A stretch of 64,000 nucleotides of DNA, taken from the NCBI GenBank assembly GCA_900618425.1, contig UZAN01039652.1:51700-115699 (forward strand), read 5' to 3'. Numbering within the stretch: the first letter of the stretch is position 1; each line of letters opens with the position of its first letter. The notes beneath the pieces were generated by a model that saw only the letters and a program-made list of their open reading frames with translations, did not search any database and had not been told where the DNA came from. Below, in pieces: positions 11,781 through 24,093 of this stretch. The position numbers and the translations under genes were made by a program. The stretch is from Echinostoma caproni (lineage: Eukaryota > Platyhelminthes > Trematoda > Plagiorchiida > Echinostomatidae).

Positions 11781-11880
11781 TTGTGATGTTACAGAGACAC
11801 AACCGTCACGTTCATAGTTGATGAGTCCGAACAGGGGACGAAACAGATGCCATCCCGGAATCTGTAAATGCGTATGGATA
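11760..11880 (+). ncRNA. Hammerhead-like motif, SINE remnant
   Basis: At 11818-11866 the order matches a hammerhead core: TTGATGA (one change from CTGATGA), a GTCC/GGAC stem II at 11825-11828 and 11836-11839, GAAA at 11840-11843, then a 6-bp stem III (11843-11848 with 11860-11865) ending in GTA, a permitted NUH cleavage triplet. Stem I is weak: CATA at 11813 can pair with TATG at 11873 only across an internal loop. No clear tRNA box is left upstream, so it looks like an old copy. Activity is uncertain. Confidence 0.5.
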
Positions 11881-13010
11881 ATTGGAGAACAATGCAAAAA
11901 ACCATGAGTGAATTTGTTAGGTTTATGTTCCATAATAACTGACTACACTTTAGCCATTACTTTTCGTTCTTACTTCACGATAAGTGGTGCAATTTCCCAG
12001 TTTGGTGTGATTTGTCACGTTTTCAATCGGCATGAACTCATAAACGATCAATTGCTATTTATTACTTGATCTATTCTAATTTTAAAGAGGACTTCTGTTG
12101 GATTAGGAATAATTGATTTTCCGGTCCTCTGAAATTTCTCACTTTTTTATACTCAATAATGAAATCAGTTTTGCTATGCACTACCTAAAGGGAAAAGAGG
12201 TGACGAAAACTGGAAATGTTCTAAAACATCACTACTATTTAGGCGGTGGCTACCAAAATCTTTACGTCATGTTAACGGAGGGCCACGGTCCCTATTTCCC
12301 CTTCTCTGTACTGTTCCCAAAAGCCCATGATTGTCCGTCGTTTTCTTCTCGAAAATAAAATGTTTATACAATAGGTCAGAAATGAAATAAAGCAATAATG
12401 CTAATAATCTTAATTCCTTAGCTTACTCAACTGTTGTGCGATCGCATAATAATATGCAGCCTCGTTCTCCGCTCTGTGAACCGGAAGTAGCACTGAATGG
12501 TTTTGGGGTGTGCGATTGACCAAATAGAAAGCACTAATCATTCCAATAGTAGCAATTCAATTATGGTTCTGTTCAGCGTCAAAATTGAGTAAAAACAATA
12601 ATGTATTTCAAGTTTTAAAATGACATACGAATGTAAAAAGTGACATTACGTAATCAGTGTTAACTGTTAAAACTCTGTCGTATCACGATCGGGAGAATCA
12701 TCCATTCGGCCACGAACACTTTTTTCAATCTATCAACCGCCTACCTCACATCAAAACTATTTCCCTTCAATTTCGGTAGTTCCTAAAATGGGGAGATTTA
12801 ACGCCTTGCAGTAGTGCAATCACTTCATGTCCATTACGCCGATTACGACCATATTGGAATTAGGCATGATGCAAACTAGTATGGTTTATAAAAAAATGAT
12901 ACGGTCTTTTGCGTACACACAGCAATTTGTATGTGTATGTGAGGTACAGAATCAATTTGTCTATGAAGAACACAATCAAGCATTGCATTTGAAGGGCACG
13001 GAAAATTAAA
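11880..13010. other. Non-coding stretch
   Basis: Only short chance-like ORFs were seen. A pyrimidine tract before 12780 resembles an acceptor, but no supported exon follows. Confidence 0.4.
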
Positions 13011-13013
13011 TAG

Positions 13014-13367
13014 GGTTATGCGCACACGATTGGAGCACGAACGGAGGTGGGGCAGGTCGACGAGGAAGAGGATCGCTGGTGTGACTCGGGTACCGTAACG
13101 TCCTCCACCATGTATAGCTCAGTCGACTGTAAATCATTGGAGGGTTTGAGACAGGTCAAGAAGAGTTTGACATCGGTAATGATGATTGATGATAGCCAAA
13201 TAGTCGACTCAGCTCGCCACACGGAAACCGCCAGCATCTACGAAGCACAAATAGACATACAAAACGCTGCTGCTGCCGCTCATGAGAAGCAAATGACTCG
13301 AAATTTCGGAGAACGGTGCGGATCCGAATGCGACCGGGAAACAAGCCGTGTGTTTGGGGGTGGCTGA
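13014..13367 (+). CDS. Possible terminal coding exon or single-exon ORF, unidentified
   Basis: This stretch is richer in GC than its surroundings, with a 118-codon frame to TGA. The product is acidic and polar (DEEEDRW, DDSQIVDS) with a run of five Ala. ATG at 13110 has a good context (CCACCATG). Two AATAAA signals follow at 13479 and 13501, as expected for a last exon. The acceptor is weak: no pyrimidine tract precedes the AG at 13012. Family not recognised. Confidence 0.35.
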   Translation, partial: GYAHTIGARTEVGQVDEEEDRWCDSGTVTSSTMYSSVDCKSLEGLRQVKKSLTSVMMIDDSQIVDSARHTETASIYEAQIDIQNAAAAAHEKQMTRNFGERCGSECDRETSRVFGGG

Positions 13368-13478
13368 CAGTGCGCATTAAGTCGTTTCTTATAATTGCGA
13401 GACGGAAGCACTGTCGTGCAGCTGCGATGTCTATGCATGGGTGCGGAAGCCAGACAAAAGTGTTGGAGAACCGAAGCT

Positions 13479-13506
13479 AATAAAATTGATCAAACGTGAA
13501 AATAAA
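13479..13506 (+). terminator. Tandem AATAAA signals after the 13.0 kb ORF
   Basis: AATAAA occurs at 13479-13484 and 13501-13506, about 115-140 nt past the TGA. Confidence 0.35.
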
Positions 13507-13509
13507 TAC

Positions 13510-14940
13510 GTCAATTACACAGTAGATTATTATTGCTCACACTGAGAACAATTAGACTAAATAATGGATTTCTTTGTCATTCTACGGTCTTATTTCGAAG
13601 AGACATTTATACTTCATTTCACAGATCTACAACATTTTTTGTTTTTACGATGAGAAGTATAGATGTTTTACCGTGCAGTGTGCGTGAGAAAAAGGAGAGT
13701 ATTATCGGTAGGTAGTGTGTATTAAATCAAATTATCTACCTGTGGAAAGCTAATGCCAATGATTGATGTGTTGGTGACCTCGGAGGTTTTCATTTTATTA
13801 TAAATCAAATAAACATTTATTTAATGTTATATGTACATGTATATACATGTAAAAGGCTCATTGAAACTGGCGTAGTAGTCAGATTTTCAGTTACTCCTTT
13901 GTGACTGTGTGCTTCTAAGACAAGCCCATGTTCCAGATTACCTTCATATTTGATCAACCACAAAATCCCCTACATCTTTTGTATTCTTACTATTTGTATT
14001 ATCATATTATTTTTTCTGGCCATACTCTATACTTCCCTATTATAAATCTGTCACCGAATATCTGTTCAAATAAAATTTCTCATCGCTGATGACATCAAAA
14101 TTCGCAAAAAAAGATTACTGTAGATTGCATAATAAAGAATGTTGTGTAAAGCACAAATTTTCCTAATATGTGTGATGTTTCCTTTTACTCTTCCGATATC
14201 TGCAGGTCTCTTTGACACTGTATCCAGCAAATTCGTAACAGATTACTTGAATATTTCTGTGACTTTTCATACACTATGTTCACCATCCACGCGAATATTT
14301 TCCTTTGATTTTGTCGTCGGTACTAAAGAAAAAATAGGTTTTTCTCACACTTCTGTTTAGATATTTCAATGAGAGTCCACTAAATACGAAACTTGCGATA
14401 TTCCCATCTGTTTGCAACAAAATATGCGCCAATTGTTGACATTGATAAGACTTCTTAAAACAAGTTTACCTGTTAGGGGGGCCTAATCTAAGAAGTTCAT
14501 CACTTTACCGGCAGACATCTGCTGTAACTTGTCTAAGAAAATACGTTTGATCAGGGTTGATTAATGGAGTTCTTTCTTTTCAGTTTTCGGTAAAAACGAA
14601 GACCTTTCAAGCAGTACTGTGCTCTGTATCACACTTGTTATACATCAGTATGCCCATCGATCCGGTTTTGTCTCATCGATTGAGCGTGTGTTATGCATTG
14701 TCGTCGGATATGAAAATACCAATTGAACGAGTCAATCACTTGGTCTCGACTGATTAGCAGTTTCGAGAAAAAAACTGACGTTCCTTACTCCTTTTTCTCA
14801 AGCTTCACAAGGACCAAACCACTCGATTTTCTGAGATTCTCCAGTTACCCATAAAATGAATCGATTCACGTAAGTATCAATCCAACTCTAATATCCGCAT
14901 AAATTATTCGTATATCAGTGCTGGTTATAATTCTGTAGGT
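13510..14940. other. Mostly non-coding; two weak + strand exon candidates
   Basis: 14206-14319 (38 codons, phase 1 to 1, strong acceptor ttccgatatctgcag) and 14584-14757 (57 codons to TAG after ttctttcttttcag) have good acceptors. They do not chain with anything, so they are noted here only. Confidence 0.3.
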
Positions 14941-14946
14941 TCTTAC

Positions 14947-15172
14947 ACGAAAATTGGTCGCATAGTTGATATGTTTGGAGCTATGGGAATCGAGGAGAGA
15001 TCTGGATAAACCATTTTTCTGGAAAGGCAAAATTCGAGAATAGCGGCGTTACTTTGTTTGACCGACAAATTCCAAAACACTACTAGTTTATTCGTAACAC
15101 GTGTTCGGAGGTGATTTTGGACTTCATCCATAGAATCCGTGAGATTTTGAAAACATTTTTCTAATTTTAATC
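14947..15172 (-). CDS. Possible internal exon, unidentified
   Basis: Minus strand: the acceptor ends atgacag, then 226 nt are open in one frame (phase 1 in, phase 2 out) to a strong donor CGT|GTAAGA. The peptide starts LKLEKCFQNLTDSMDEVQNH and has a normal residue mix. No family was recognised. The open stretch at 15620-15774 is on the same strand, but no phase-compatible link between them was found. Confidence 0.35.
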
Positions 15173-15619
15173 CTGTCATTTCATTTTAGAGAAACGTAGA
15201 CCACTTGTTTCATGTTATTTTCTAGTCATTTAGAATTGAAAAAAGTTCATACCAGTTTATGGATCTCATAGGCTTCTAACCATATGGTTAACTTTTTGGG
15301 TCTCTACAGGGACATAAATAAGCTCGCTGCTGATGAATCCCGATAAGGAGGACACAATTGTTTGATACTCTTTGTTTGCTGTTACATGCCATTTATTCAG
15401 CAGACACAATGTATTATTGTACGGGGAATTCTTCTTGTACAGGTTGAATCAAAGCTGTAAAAACTAGATATGTCTCGACTTTGTAGGCTCTCATCCGCAG
15501 TGTCAACTCATCGACCCAGCTGTGAGTCGCGCACCCGGGACGTTTCATGAGGCTTTGGGTATACTGGCTATTTGACTACCGGAGCAGCTGATTAAACCGT
15601 TCTTCATTTTGCCTGTAGG

Positions 15620-15774
15620 TCATATAGCACAGTTCATTTTGGCGAGTTTTTCAGCCCATTTGCTTAAGCTGCTCTGTACACGATGAAATTCATCATAATC
15701 ATCGAAAATCCGATCATTCACCTTCATCGTGTGAAATGGACTGTTTCTTAAGAATTTCCGCGATTTCATGTTTT
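15620..15774 (-). CDS. Possible terminal or internal exon, unidentified
   Basis: Minus strand: a good acceptor (catcaactactttttag) is followed by an open frame of 50 codons to TGA. The peptide is charged (NDRIFDDYDEFHRV, KWAEKLAKMN). An in-frame donor-like AAG|GTGAAT could end the exon early. The plus strand also has a chance acceptor here. Family not recognised. Confidence 0.33.
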
Positions 15775-15779
15775 CTAAA

Positions 15780-18230
15780 AAGTAGTTGATGTTACACCAC
15801 GTAATCCATTTATGGTCTAAAAGTAAATGTAGCTTGGTTGTGCAGGCGCACACTGAACACACGAAACACTAAAACATAATGGAAAGTGTTAAAATCAAGG
15901 GGTCCATCGATTTACGAACTGTGATTAACTAATAAATGGGCTTGGTACAGTTGGACCGAAAATAAAATGAGAGGTTAAATCGGGATATTCTTTTTTTTCG
16001 CATTCACCGAGGCAAGCATTGAGAGCGTGTCAGTAATATTGCAAGATTTTATCAAATAAAGAATGAAGCTTTACGGTACAAGTGAAAGAGTTTCGATGCA
16101 GGAATTCCAAAGTTTGCGTCCAGCTGAGTTGTCTAACGGTCGTACTGGACTATTCATCAACAACCGTGGAATGATATAAAAAGCACCGGAAATTCTAAAG
16201 TTTGTTATCTATGGTGCTTCTCGGATCGGAAACGCAAACCTATTCTTCGAAAAACTAATTGTAACCGGGAGTAACGGAGATCACTAATGCAAATTCAATA
16301 TACCTGCGTGTTGGTACCTCAAAAGGTGGCGAACGCAGCCACATTGAGGTCATGAGTTTTAATATCACCACGACCACCCATCTTATCCACATGTATCAAT
16401 TTGGCTGTGAACAAGATAAACGGACGTACATGAAATGACATTTGCACGACGTATTTAAAGTGTGCCATTTATTTATTTCGATCATGTTTTTCTTCTATTT
16501 TAAAGGCAAACCCATATCTCCAACAATCCTTGTTCGAAATTGTCATTGATTGTTTTCGAACGCTTGCGCTTGTCGGTGCAGAAGAAGAAAGGTAAAATCT
16601 AGACTAAGGGCAGGGCAGACGAAATTAATATGTCGGAAATCCGAATATGACAGGACTTTGGCGGACGGGATGAGAGTGATATAACCGTCAATGTTTTGAT
16701 AACGCACCAGTGTATATTCTGTTAAAATGTCGACCGTAAAACGATGAAAGATATAGATGGATTTATTGTTAAGATTTACGGTACCAAAGAACCGATCGTT
16801 TATTAAAAGATCTAAGATTGTACAGGGAATGGATTATAATAGTAGTCATTTCAGTCCGGACAGCTGAGCAACTGTTATCACCTGGGTACTTGATCCACTG
16901 CCTCGAAGTCAGTGAATGAAAGATGTTAAAAAAGTCACAGCTTCGTTGGTTCGTGTGTAAAAGGTAACTAGTGATGATAATAATAGTCAGTATTTTCTTG
17001 AACCCCCAGATCATAATATAAACTGAACTTAACGATGATAAAACCAGCAAGCCCTCAGGCTGTTTTATAACCTTTAAGCGTCCGGGTATAAGTTTCAGAG
17101 AGATAGAAATATTTTGACCTGTCTAGAATATTCTCAATGATGATTTGATTTGAACTGATTATCCTTTGGACTTCCCTACATTCACAATCCTCAGTTCATC
17201 CAGTCAACGGTACCCTTGGAAGTAATAGACTCGAGTTTTGCTCTTATTAGAACTACTAAGCGGTGCATAACCACCGTCCTGTCCGGGTTTTGAACTCCGG
17301 AACCATTGCATGGAATGCGTTTGTTACAATTTGAGCTGAACTTCGGACTGTGTCCGTAGTCTTATAGACGGGAGCGATATTGGTACGATATACCCTTCTC
17401 ATAAAACACGCTTTTAAACGATGTTTCATTTCTTGCCTGCAGGTGAAACCAACCACACTGGAACACTTGTGTCTCGTGCTCACGTTTTTTAAATCAGAAA
17501 AGTTCTCAATTTACATTCGAGACGGCGATGGAATCGATCTGGGTGCACCGGGTTGAAAAATGATTTTCAAAATAGGCAAAGCGTCTTCAGAATTGATAAG
17601 GGTTTTGATTACATTGAAGTCGTAAATGTTATCAAAAATATTGTGATTTCCACTAGCAAAATTCTACGACATGGGTAATTCACGAACACGGCAACTTGGA
17701 TTTAGTATTTTCCCACTTGTCCTTGTTTAGATTATCAACGGTTTTCGTTCTCATTGGAATTTGATGCCATAGGTTCGAGAGGGGAGAGGCGTTGTAGCCG
17801 AGTGAAAGTGGTCAAAATTAATGAATCCATACAAGTTTTCTGACCTAGGTGAGTTTCACGTTCTTTCAGTCAAAATTCTGAATATTTCTCGGTATTCAGG
17901 TGGCTCAAATGTGACCGACAGAGTTTACAGAACAGATAAAAACCAGCTTTTGTTAGTGTAAAAAACCCCGTCGCACTTGATTGCTGGTTTGTTGGTTCGC
18001 ACACACGAACAGACACACACGCACACACAGACCCGCGCAAACAAAGACCAAGTCAGCCGTCGTTCAGAGGTAAGCTCGCATATGCAAACACGCACTGAAC
18101 ACCACATTTCACGAAGAAATCAGGCCATCACGTTTGTGAAATGAAATCTTGTTTGGCTCAATTGAGTGAATTGAAACAACATACTGGGTCGGACACGGTC
18201 CGATTCTCGCGCTCGTTGCTCCATTTCGAC
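15780..18230. other. Mostly non-coding stretch with a SINE-like piece and a short (AC)n run
   Basis: No gene model. 17256-17420 holds a family C repeat. A CA-rich run lies at about 17998-18045. Confidence 0.4.
17256..17420 (-). repeat. tRNA-like repeat, family C, copy 1
   Basis: The minus strand has a B-box-like arm (TCCGGAGTTCAAAACCCGGA, a 5-bp stem with a T-loop-like loop). A segment of about 60 nt matches 19625-19695 at moderate identity in the same orientation, indicating a dispersed family. Confidence 0.45.
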
Positions 18231-18241
18231 CGATGTGGCAG

Positions 18242-18488
18242 AGCAACCTCCCCCCGCTTGTGAGCCGTGAGACCATTACCATTTACTCCTGTTCGCCCAC
18301 TGGAAGCGCAACGAGGGACTTACACAAATTTCCGTCCAAGTCCGACATAGATCAACACGGGGCTAAGTTTGTGGAATCCGGAAATGCTCGTTTACATCTA
18401 CTACAACTACTTCCAAGCGGTCTCGTGAACACCGAGTTGCAATCCTCATCGCGATCGAACAAGCAGGAAAGCGTGATCAATAAGGCAT
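18242..18488 (+). CDS. Possible exon, unidentified
   Basis: A moderately pyrimidine-rich tract ends gatgtggcag, then 82 codons are open in phase 0 to a donor-like GCAT|GTGAGC; the frame closes at 18547. GC and Ser content are above the surroundings and the peptide is hydrophilic. No neighbour with a matching phase was found. Confidence 0.3.
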
Positions 18489-18549
18489 GTGAGCATGCTT
18501 GTTCGCCTGCATTGTTAGCTAGCCACAGCCTGCACTGCAGTGCGTGAAT

Positions 18550-19620
18550 CTGTCAAGCAATCCATTCATTCCGGGAGTACAGGAAATAGGCAATCGACTG
18601 TGAACGATGTGCGGTGCGGAAAAGACGATGCGTAACGATGCGCGTTTGTTACAGCAGAATGCGTGTTTGCTCTCAAAGCAAGTGACGAAGTTTTGAGTTA
18701 CTTGGTCAACACAGCTGTGGCTCATAAAATTGAAGATGCTTTGTCGCAAGCTTTCAAATGTAATAACTGGTACTGATGCTGTGCACCCAATAAAAGTTCA
18801 AATGCTGGGTAACGATACATAGCAAGATCATCACATTTCTGATGATTGTGTCCAATTTTCCATTCGCTTTTATTCACATCCCTTTAATTCAACGCATAAG
18901 ATTCCAGAAAATGTTTCTCACATACGAAAGTGATTAATTAAAGAGATGTACTGTGATCAAAATGCAACGGGAAGTGATGATGGCGGTGGGGGCCCGAACG
19001 AACCACCCACCGGGTTGTGAATGCGGGTCGAACCAACGGCCCGATTAACACTGTACACGGCTTCTGTCGATTCAATTGTACTAAAGCTACGCATGACATC
19101 AGATGGATAAATTTAGCCTCCAATGACCAGATAAATCTGAATGAACTCGTTTTCTCCATACACCCATATAAACTGAAGTTCTTACATGTGTTTCCCGAAT
19201 GAATGTAAAAAGTCAATAAACACACCGCCTAAAAACAATGCAAATGATAATTTTTGTATGCACTAATTTCAGCAGATCGTGCTTTGTTTGAGGAAAATTA
19301 GTTAATCTCTGTGGGAGTTGAATCCATGCTTGAAATCCGTTTACTTATTTGTTTTACAGAACACGTCATACCGGCGTAACTGAGACCACAACAACAGACG
19401 TCATAAATAAGCTTATGAAATACCGCCCGATAGATCTGATGACGGTACTCCTTATGTTAGACTATCGACCAGCAATTTCAAGCCCATCAGTCACTCAGCG
19501 TCTTTCTTTCTAGTCGATTGAAAGATTATGTCGATGCCTCAGTACAACATTGTTTTAAATGGATCATCCAATCAATCCCACACTCGAGAATCATTAGACC
19601 TGAATTTTGCTTTCCATACA
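18550..19620. other. Non-coding stretch
   Basis: No supported gene. A degraded tRNA-like B box (minus strand) is visible near 19020-19045. Confidence 0.35.
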
Positions 19621-19624
19621 GCTC

Positions 19625-19770
19625 ATGCCTACCACCTTCCAATCCAGGTTTGAACTTTGGACCAATCGCATGGAAGCTGTTTGTGTTGTCACCGTGTCAA
19701 CCAGATAAAACCAGGGCTAACCTGAGTGGAATGTGTTTCAAACTCAGCCATTATCCTGCAGGTCATTACT
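19625..19770 (-). repeat. tRNA-like repeat, family C, copy 2
   Basis: Similar to 17256-17420 over the segment with the B-box-like arm, same orientation, more diverged. Confidence 0.4.
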
Positions 19771-19865
19771 GAGATGAGAAGGTGTGGGGCTTGCAAAGAA
19801 TTTGCAACGATGGATTGTACTATATTGCGTGAAGTTAAAAATAAAACGCGGTCTGATGCGATGTT

Positions 19866-20030
19866 CGGTTATCGATTGTGCGGTATGCTCACGTTCTACC
19901 GGTGAGGTCACTGGTTCGAGTTCCAGCTGGGTCTATGGATTTGTGCTGATGATGAGAACCAATCACGTTGAAACAATTGTCCAGTGCTTCGTGGTTTTCA
20001 ATTCACGCTTCACTTGCCTTGAGAAAAGAC
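19866..20030 (+). repeat. tRNA-derived SINE with degraded hammerhead (family A, copy 1)
   Basis: The B-box arm CTGGTTCGAGTTCCAG (19911-19926) is followed about 20 nt later by CTGATGATGAG...GTTGAAAC (19946-19974), a hammerhead core with a GAT duplication and a short AAC/GTT stem II. The downstream CCAGTGCTTC also occurs at 58 kb. The order tRNA part then hammerhead matches the known schistosome SM-alpha repeat design. Confidence 0.6.
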
Positions 20031-20049
20031 AAGATTTACCATATGAATA

Positions 20050-22190
20050 AAATGAAATTGTGCACTACTCTCATCTAGCCAGAGTTGCCAATTCATGTTT
20101 GTTCGGATGAGGTCTTCAGTTTTGGTCACTCATTTAGGACCAAGTAACTGAGCGGCTACATGGAAGGCGACATAGGAAAAGAAGTTAATTGGCAATTTCA
20201 GTTAGCTTCTTATAAGCTAGTTGCCAAGATGGAAACAAACGAATTCGGTTTGATGGATGTGGAATGCAAAGACCGGACGGTGGATATATACATTGCTGTT
20301 GAGCTCTATGGTCAGCGAAACTCAAGGCAGCATTAACTGAATGAATTGAGGATTAGGTGTGAAGATGAAGTTTGAAGGATAGTTTACATTAACATGACTT
20401 ACCGCTACCCACAACTAACTGTGATTCGAACGCAATTTAACCCTGTCCAACCACTGAACACGAATTTAGCGCTGGAAGTAAAAGTACGCTGGGAAAGGTG
20501 CTATTTATCACCGCACATTTGTGTGCCTAACATTCAATTTACCTATTGGGTAAGATAAAGACAAACATTCATGATGCTGCGTGATTAACAAATAAAATGA
20601 GGAATATCGCAGGGTTTTAAGTGACATAACCAAAGTGCATTTAGCAAATCAACAATAAAAACCATTATTGTCGATGTATTGATGCTAAATTTTAATCGGT
20701 ACGTTATCAAACTTAAGCGACTGCATTACTTCAGTCGCACGTACATCAGGAGCGCTTGACAAACTATATACAACCAAGCTATCTTCCACTTCGGTGGGTC
20801 TCCCAGGGGTGCACAGTATCTAATGCAAATTGCGGAGGGAAACATTTTTCCTAATTGTTCATATGAAGTTGATGGTAGTTTTCTTTTGACAGCCATGTTT
20901 TACTAAACAATCCGATGTCATTCCTAAATTTGAGGAATCAAGTAAATTAGATTTATTGGGACAGAGGTAACTGTTAAAAACGCGAATTTGTATCAAGAAA
21001 ACTGACATGGACAAATCAAGCCTTTCCGCTATCTAGAATGAAGATGCACCAAGTCTGGATGGTTTGTATTCCAAATTAGTGTCACGTTTTTTACAGCACC
21101 CACCCAGGATAGCATTAAAGCAACAAAGAAAAGAACATATTTACTGTCACAGGTTGGCCAAAAACATTCACTTTCAGGAACATTCATAACGTTGCTTGTC
21201 ACACGCCAGGTTTTAAAAGCTAACCTCAGGATATTTCACGCTTTGCGCACAAAAACGTAGAGCAATTTTCTACTTTGGTATTCTCCTATTTAGGAATAAG
21301 TTTTCTCTATTCTGCACAGAACTGAAAGATGATTCAACTAACCTAAGGTGTCATAATATTGCTTACGTTAAAGAACTAGCAATGTCGCCTATATTGTGAC
21401 TTATAAAGTTATAATAAAAGTTTTCACTTGACTTACCTGTTAATTAATAATTTATTTCGTTTTTTATTGAATTCGCAAGAGTTCAAAAGATTTTAAGGGG
21501 ATAACCGTGTTCTATTTAAAGCTTTGTGAGGTAATATAGAAAATGGGTATGATGGGTGGCAGTGGCGAGGTTCAATCAAACAAATCATTGGAGTTATTTT
21601 GATACTGACTTGGAAGAAAACTGAATAAACAGAGGATAGATAAGATAATCGTTCAATTAATTCACAAAAACGTTGATAAGAGATATTATAGCATAAGATG
21701 ATTTCAATTATGTGAAAGTCTGGGAGAAGCCAAGTATCGCAAACCACATTCATGATGAAATTTTTCTCAATGACAAAAATAAAGTACAAGACAACTTTCG
21801 AGCTTGTTGTGACACCTCAACAGTGAGTAATTTTCTTTTACTGTTTGGACTCTAATCATGCGCCACCTGATTGCATGTCAAGACCTTTACTTCTGCATTG
21901 GAATATTGTACATCCGCACTTTTTCAGCTTCAAGTGAATCCGTTGTAACTTCAAGTTAATCCAACCAATCGTTTTTTACCAGGAACCCCATAAAGTGATT
22001 GGTTGTTCTGCCATCACACGTCACAGATTGAACCAGGTCCATCAAACCCTGTCTAGTCGGAGTAAACGTATTTCTTCATGGACAAACAGTAGTACGTTTT
22101 GGGTGAGTTACCGAGCTACGACGAAAGTTTCGGTGGGGTGAGATTGAACTGTTTGTCCCCCCCCCGTTGTGAGTTATGTCCTTGACTGTT
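20050..22190. other. Non-coding stretch
   Basis: No exon chain, RNA gene or recognised repeat was seen. Confidence 0.4.
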
Positions 22191-22194
22191 GATC

Positions 22195-22405
22195 TTGTGT
22201 GGGCGTTACTGGTCCGGTAATAACGTCAGCAAATTATCATCCCGGGGATGTGTGTTCGAATCCAACCACCACCGCCTGACTTCCCCATTGTGTGTTGAAT
22301 GGCAGCCCTTTGATTGTCCGTTTCCCTCTTCCTGAAAATTGCATCTCTGTTTATTCAATAGAACGAAGCAAAATCAAAAAAATGAAAAGAAAAAGGAAGG
22401 AAGAA
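22195..22405 (+). repeat. tRNA-derived SINE with A-rich tail (family B, copy 1)
   Basis: A tRNA-like head with B box TGTTCGAATCC, then a body including GACAGCCC/GGCAGCCC and CTTTGATTG, then a purine/A-rich tail at about 22370-22410. It aligns with 52438-52605 from head to tail. Both copies are in + orientation. Confidence 0.65.
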
Positions 22406-22409
22406 CAAA

Positions 22410-23350
22410 TCGGGTAGAAATTGGCTTCGGTCGGCCCAGTAATGAAGCAAAATCCCGTCAAAACGGATCGATAAATCGGGTATCATTTTCATTCGTGAAT
22501 GTTGAAATAAATCCTTGTATGGTTCGGTTCAGTCTAGGCCCTGAGCACCCTAGTGAGTACGCTGCATTCAACGAGGTTCCCTCGAGAATGTGGGCCTGTT
22601 TCAGGATCATCAGATTTCATTCGAAATGTGAATCCATCCACCTAACTGAGAATTGAACCCGGAACCACAGAGACAGAATGTAAGCATATTATCCATTTAA
22701 ACATCGAGAAGCTGATCGAACCGTTTTCCATTTTGTGCATACATACGTAATAACGTAATCCATCTTTGTGAGCCTAATGCAAATATCACGGATAGCGCAT
22801 CTGACCACAAGGATTTTCATTTCCTACTTTATTGACTCTGTACACTAGGAAATTCATCACAAGCAAACCAAACTTGCCACCAATCTCGCATAAACCAAGG
22901 TTCCAACGAACCTCACTATGTGGAACTTCAATTTTAGGATTAACCATGTTACTTCACACCTCGAATTTCCATTTCCTATCGTTGAAGGTCCGCTGTAATA
23001 ATAATGGCTTTGTAATGCTACATTGTTTCTTCTCCCGGGGGTTGTGGTCTTAGTTGCGATGGATTTAGAAAGTGTGATAGCCATTTTACGCAGTCCTTTG
23101 ATATGGATCCCGGTCATTGAAAGTCTGATGCACATCCCGCAAATCACTTGAATGAGAACGAATCACACTAAAACTGACACTGGGGTTGCGGAAATGGTGA
23201 GACTTTGGGATGCACGAAAAATTCACCTTAATAATCAGCTTTGAGCTTTGTTCCATTTCCAGTTAGACTTATATCCGTACTGGTCGATTGGAAGAGCCAT
23301 TCATAAGCATATCAAATTCCTGTGATATCTACAGGGTCATGTTTGAATCA
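22410..23350. other. Non-coding stretch; tRNA-like arm near 22640
   Basis: The minus strand near 22640-22665 carries a B-box-like arm (GGTTCCGGGTTCAATTC). No gene is supported. A homopolymer C run lies upstream at about 22157. Confidence 0.35.
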
Positions 23351-23351
23351 C

Positions 23352-23568
23352 TTAAAGCAATTGTTCAGCAAAACCGTTCATCATCCGATAACAGTGCGTC
23401 TGTGAGGCACGTAAATAGATCATGCGACAAGACATTTGTCTCAGCACGTTAAGAGCACCACCCGCAGTAGTTAAATGAGTTGAAAACTGATTGTATCTCA
23501 AATTGAGATCGTGGGTCATCTCATTGACACCCGACACCACATCGACAAGAACTAGACTTTTGATGTTG
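23352..23568 (-). CDS. Possible terminal exon, unidentified
   Basis: Minus strand: an open frame of 71 codons to TAA (23352-23354) after an acceptor ending tgcgataag. The peptide has a normal residue mix (NIKSLVLVDVVSGVNEMTHD at the start). Phase 2 in. It lies downstream of gene M on the same strand and could be an alternative end of it, but no matching donor was found. Confidence 0.3.
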
Positions 23569-23607
23569 CTTATCGCACGCAAATCAAACCAGTGTGGACA
23601 GTAACAA

Positions 23608-23910
23608 TGGCCGAGGAGATAACTATTCCCCCGCTACGCGAACCAAACGCGTATTCCCTAAAAGACGGGTTCAAGAGCTTCATAAGCCTTGGCCTAAAGT
23701 GAACATCGAAATTGAACGTGACGTGTCCCTCGTCGCAAGTGGAGAAAGGTCACATCAACTAACACATGCAAGCCCGCACACAAACACATCTCCCCTCAGC
23801 CTCCTATTATTGGCCTTAAACCGAGCCAATGGCTATCAATGCGTAAGCATTTTTGCACTGGATGATATGTTGGAGCAGGGCTAGGAACATTATAAAAAAC
23901 GTGTTCATCA
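23608..23910. repeat. Dispersed repeat family D, copy 1
   Basis: About 300 nt similar to 41353-41680 in the same orientation, starting GGCCGAGG and sharing AAAGGTCACATCAACTAACA, an AC-rich stretch, and GGCCTTAAA/GACCTTAAA before GAGCCAAT. Type unknown; no terminal repeats or clear coding. Confidence 0.7.
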
Positions 23911-24053
23911 ACAACTTATTCGGGCAGTAAATCATTAAAAATTGGTATGCGTTAATAACGTTTAACAGCAGCGAATGTTATTGATGGTGTAATAAAAATG
24001 TTTCACTTTAAGCATACCACGCTCTCTGAATCCCTTTGGTATTCCATCAATGT

Positions 24054-24059
24054 TTTATT
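24054..24059 (-). terminator. Poly(A) signal of gene M (minus strand AATAAA)
   Basis: TTTATT on the + strand is AATAAA on the minus strand, 35 nt past the TAA of the last exon. Confidence 0.45.
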
Positions 24060-24093
24060 TTTGCAATGTGGTGTCTAGTTTGTGTCCTGTTTG

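Noticed and set aside
14821..14872. Strong acceptor (ctcctttttctcaag) and GTAAGT donor on the + strand
   Set aside because: All three frames between them contain stop codons and no coding partner was found.
15325..15355. CTGATGAATCCCGATAAGG, resembling a hammerhead core
   Set aside because: The GAAA box is replaced by a non-matching sequence and no pairing stem II or III can be drawn.
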